Assembly (NCBI GenBank): GCA_035762175.1
Contig: DASTPP010000245.1
Span: 1-15,978 of the forward strand
DNA: 15,978 nt
Direction: 5' to 3'
Source: DASTPP01 sp035762175
Lineage (GTDB): Bacteria; Myxococcota_A; Polyangia; Polyangiales; Polyangiaceae
The notes beneath the pieces are model-generated. The model had not been told where the DNA came from and did no database searches. It saw nothing but the letters and a program-made list of their open reading frames with translations. A program made the position numbers and the translations under genes. This document shows positions 15,279-15,978 of the stretch, piece after piece; position 1 is the stretch's first letter, and every line of letters begins with the position of its first letter.

Positions 15279-15698
15279 AACCGCCGCCTCCGCCCGCGCC
15301 GAGGGTTCGTCCAGGCCCAGCAGCTGTTTGCCATCGCGGAAGCACGGTTCGATGGACCAGCGCCCATCGGCGTAGCCCTCGAGCACCGCGCGCGCGTCCC
15401 AGCCCGGGTCGGTGGCGAAGAAGACGCGCACGGGCACCGACCCGCGCGCGCACCGCATGGCCACCACGCGCAGCCGCCGCTCGCCGGTGCCGCGGCGCCA
15501 GCGCGCTACGCACGCCTTGAACGCCACGCGCTGCGCGCGCCCGTACAGCTCGGCCTCGGTCGCCTGCCACGCGACCGCCTCGTCGCGGGCGAGTTCGCCG
15601 GGCGAGGGCAGCCGGCGCAGGCGCCCGCCGGGCTCGGGCGGCGCGTGCAGGGCCGCGTCCGGGCGCAATGCCCCGACCGCCACCAGGCCGAGGATCAT
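15279..15698 (-). pseudogene. IS4/IS701-like DDE transposase, C-terminal fragment
   Basis: About 140 residues on the minus strand: RLPSPGELARDEAVAW and ELYGRAQRVAFKACVARW lead to VRVFFATDPGWDARAVLEGY and GRWSIEPCFRDGKQLLGLDE, the C-terminal signature of DDE transposases of the IS4/IS701 sort, with catalytic Glu117. The upstream half with the two catalytic aspartates is missing. After SARAEAAVARR the frame becomes low-complexity (the family continues RRTAP...), so the 3' end is also lost. It is not functional. It is joined directly to pieces of two other element types. Confidence 0.7.
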
Positions 15699-15910
15699 GG
15701 CTCGTTCGTCTCCGGCGTGTCGTCGCCCTCGTCACCCCACAAGGATCGGGCTTCTCTTTGGAGCACCAAGAGCGCGGCCGCCTCGGCCAGCGCCTTGTCC
15801 TTGCGCTGCAGCTCGCGCTCGAGGTGGCGAATGCGCTGTAACCGCTGCATAAACCCGCGTTCTTCCGCGGCCGTCCGGCGGTGGGCATCCTTGCGGGCAG
15901 GACGACCTCG
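15695..15910 (-). pseudogene. IS3-family OrfA, C-terminal fragment
   Basis: In the minus-strand frame ending with TGA at 15695-15697, the reading is GFMQRLQRIRHLERELQRKD, then KALAEAAALLVLQREARSLW, then GDEGDD. This coiled-coil tail with KALAExAALLVL is characteristic of IS3-type OrfA transposase subunits. The helix-turn-helix half is missing and the likeness ends near 15910. The stop overlaps the ATG of the neighbouring fragment as ATGA, which looks like an ordinary OrfA/OrfB junction, yet what follows is not an IS3 OrfB. Confidence 0.6.
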
Positions 15911-15916
15911 ACAGCG

Positions 15917-15978
15917 ATGACGACCGAGTCTCTTTGGGCGGAGCGCGTGCGCGCCTGGCGCGCCAGCGGCGAGCCGGT
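15917..15978 (+). CDS. IS66-type TnpA-like protein, start only
   Basis: ATG at 15917 begins MTTESLWAERVRAWRASGE, which runs off the window. It resembles the start of the small helix-turn-helix accessory protein (TnpA) of IS66-type elements, which often begins with W-x(4)-V-x(2)-WRASG. Only about 20 codons are visible and there is no strong ribosome site, so the call rests on this short likeness. It overlaps the far end of the opposing minus-strand OrfA frame, which therefore probably stops near 15910. Confidence 0.45.
   Translation, partial: MTTESLWAERVRAWRASGEP

Overview
The window is very GC-rich (about 70% by eye, with a few AT-richer islands). Long coding frames, large lipoprotein cytochromes and many decayed insertion sequences together suggest a soil-type member of the Myxococcota (Polyangiales-like). 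This is inferred from composition and gene content; there is no taxonomic marker in the window.

Layout. (1) 43-1137: aspartate-semialdehyde dehydrogenase (asd). (2) 1138-2853: gene-poor stretch ending in a multiply broken ISAs1-family transposase on the minus strand. (3) 2854-3742: no convincing gene. It holds an AT-rich island with a perfect 16-bp palindrome, two weak small reading frames, and a run of five hairpins. (4) 3743-4584: a secreted protein gene broken by a one-base frameshift. (5) 4592-5123: an intergenic leader with a direct repeat and a possible promoter. (6) 5124-11923: a tight six-gene plus-strand operon, the main content of the window. (7) 11924-12214: intergenic DNA with a long imperfect inverted repeat. 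(8) 12215-14998: two lipoprotein cytochromes, each with two CxxCH haem sites. (9) 15003-15978: pieces of four different insertion sequences butted together.

The operon encodes a PaaK-like adenylating enzyme, an amidohydrolase, a second PaaK-like adenylating enzyme, a 3-dehydroquinate synthase II homologue (GriH type), a class I aldolase of the GriI/ADH-synthase type, and an aspartate kinase. The last three, together with the nearby asd, make a complete route from aspartate to 3-amino-4-hydroxybenzoate (3,4-AHBA): aspartate kinase and Asd give aspartate semialdehyde, the aldolase joins it to dihydroxyacetone phosphate, and the GriH-type enzyme closes the ring. The two ligases and the amidohydrolase are the kind of enzymes that activate o-aminophenol carboxylic acids and close benzoxazoles in actinobacterial (nataxazole-type) pathways. 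The best hypothesis is a compact, carrier-protein-free pathway for a benzoxazole or a related amide/ester of 3,4-AHBA. No PKS, NRPS, carrier protein, transporter or regulator is visible in the window.

All intact genes are on the plus strand. All recognisable transposase debris, apart from a 20-codon fragment at the right edge, is on the minus strand.
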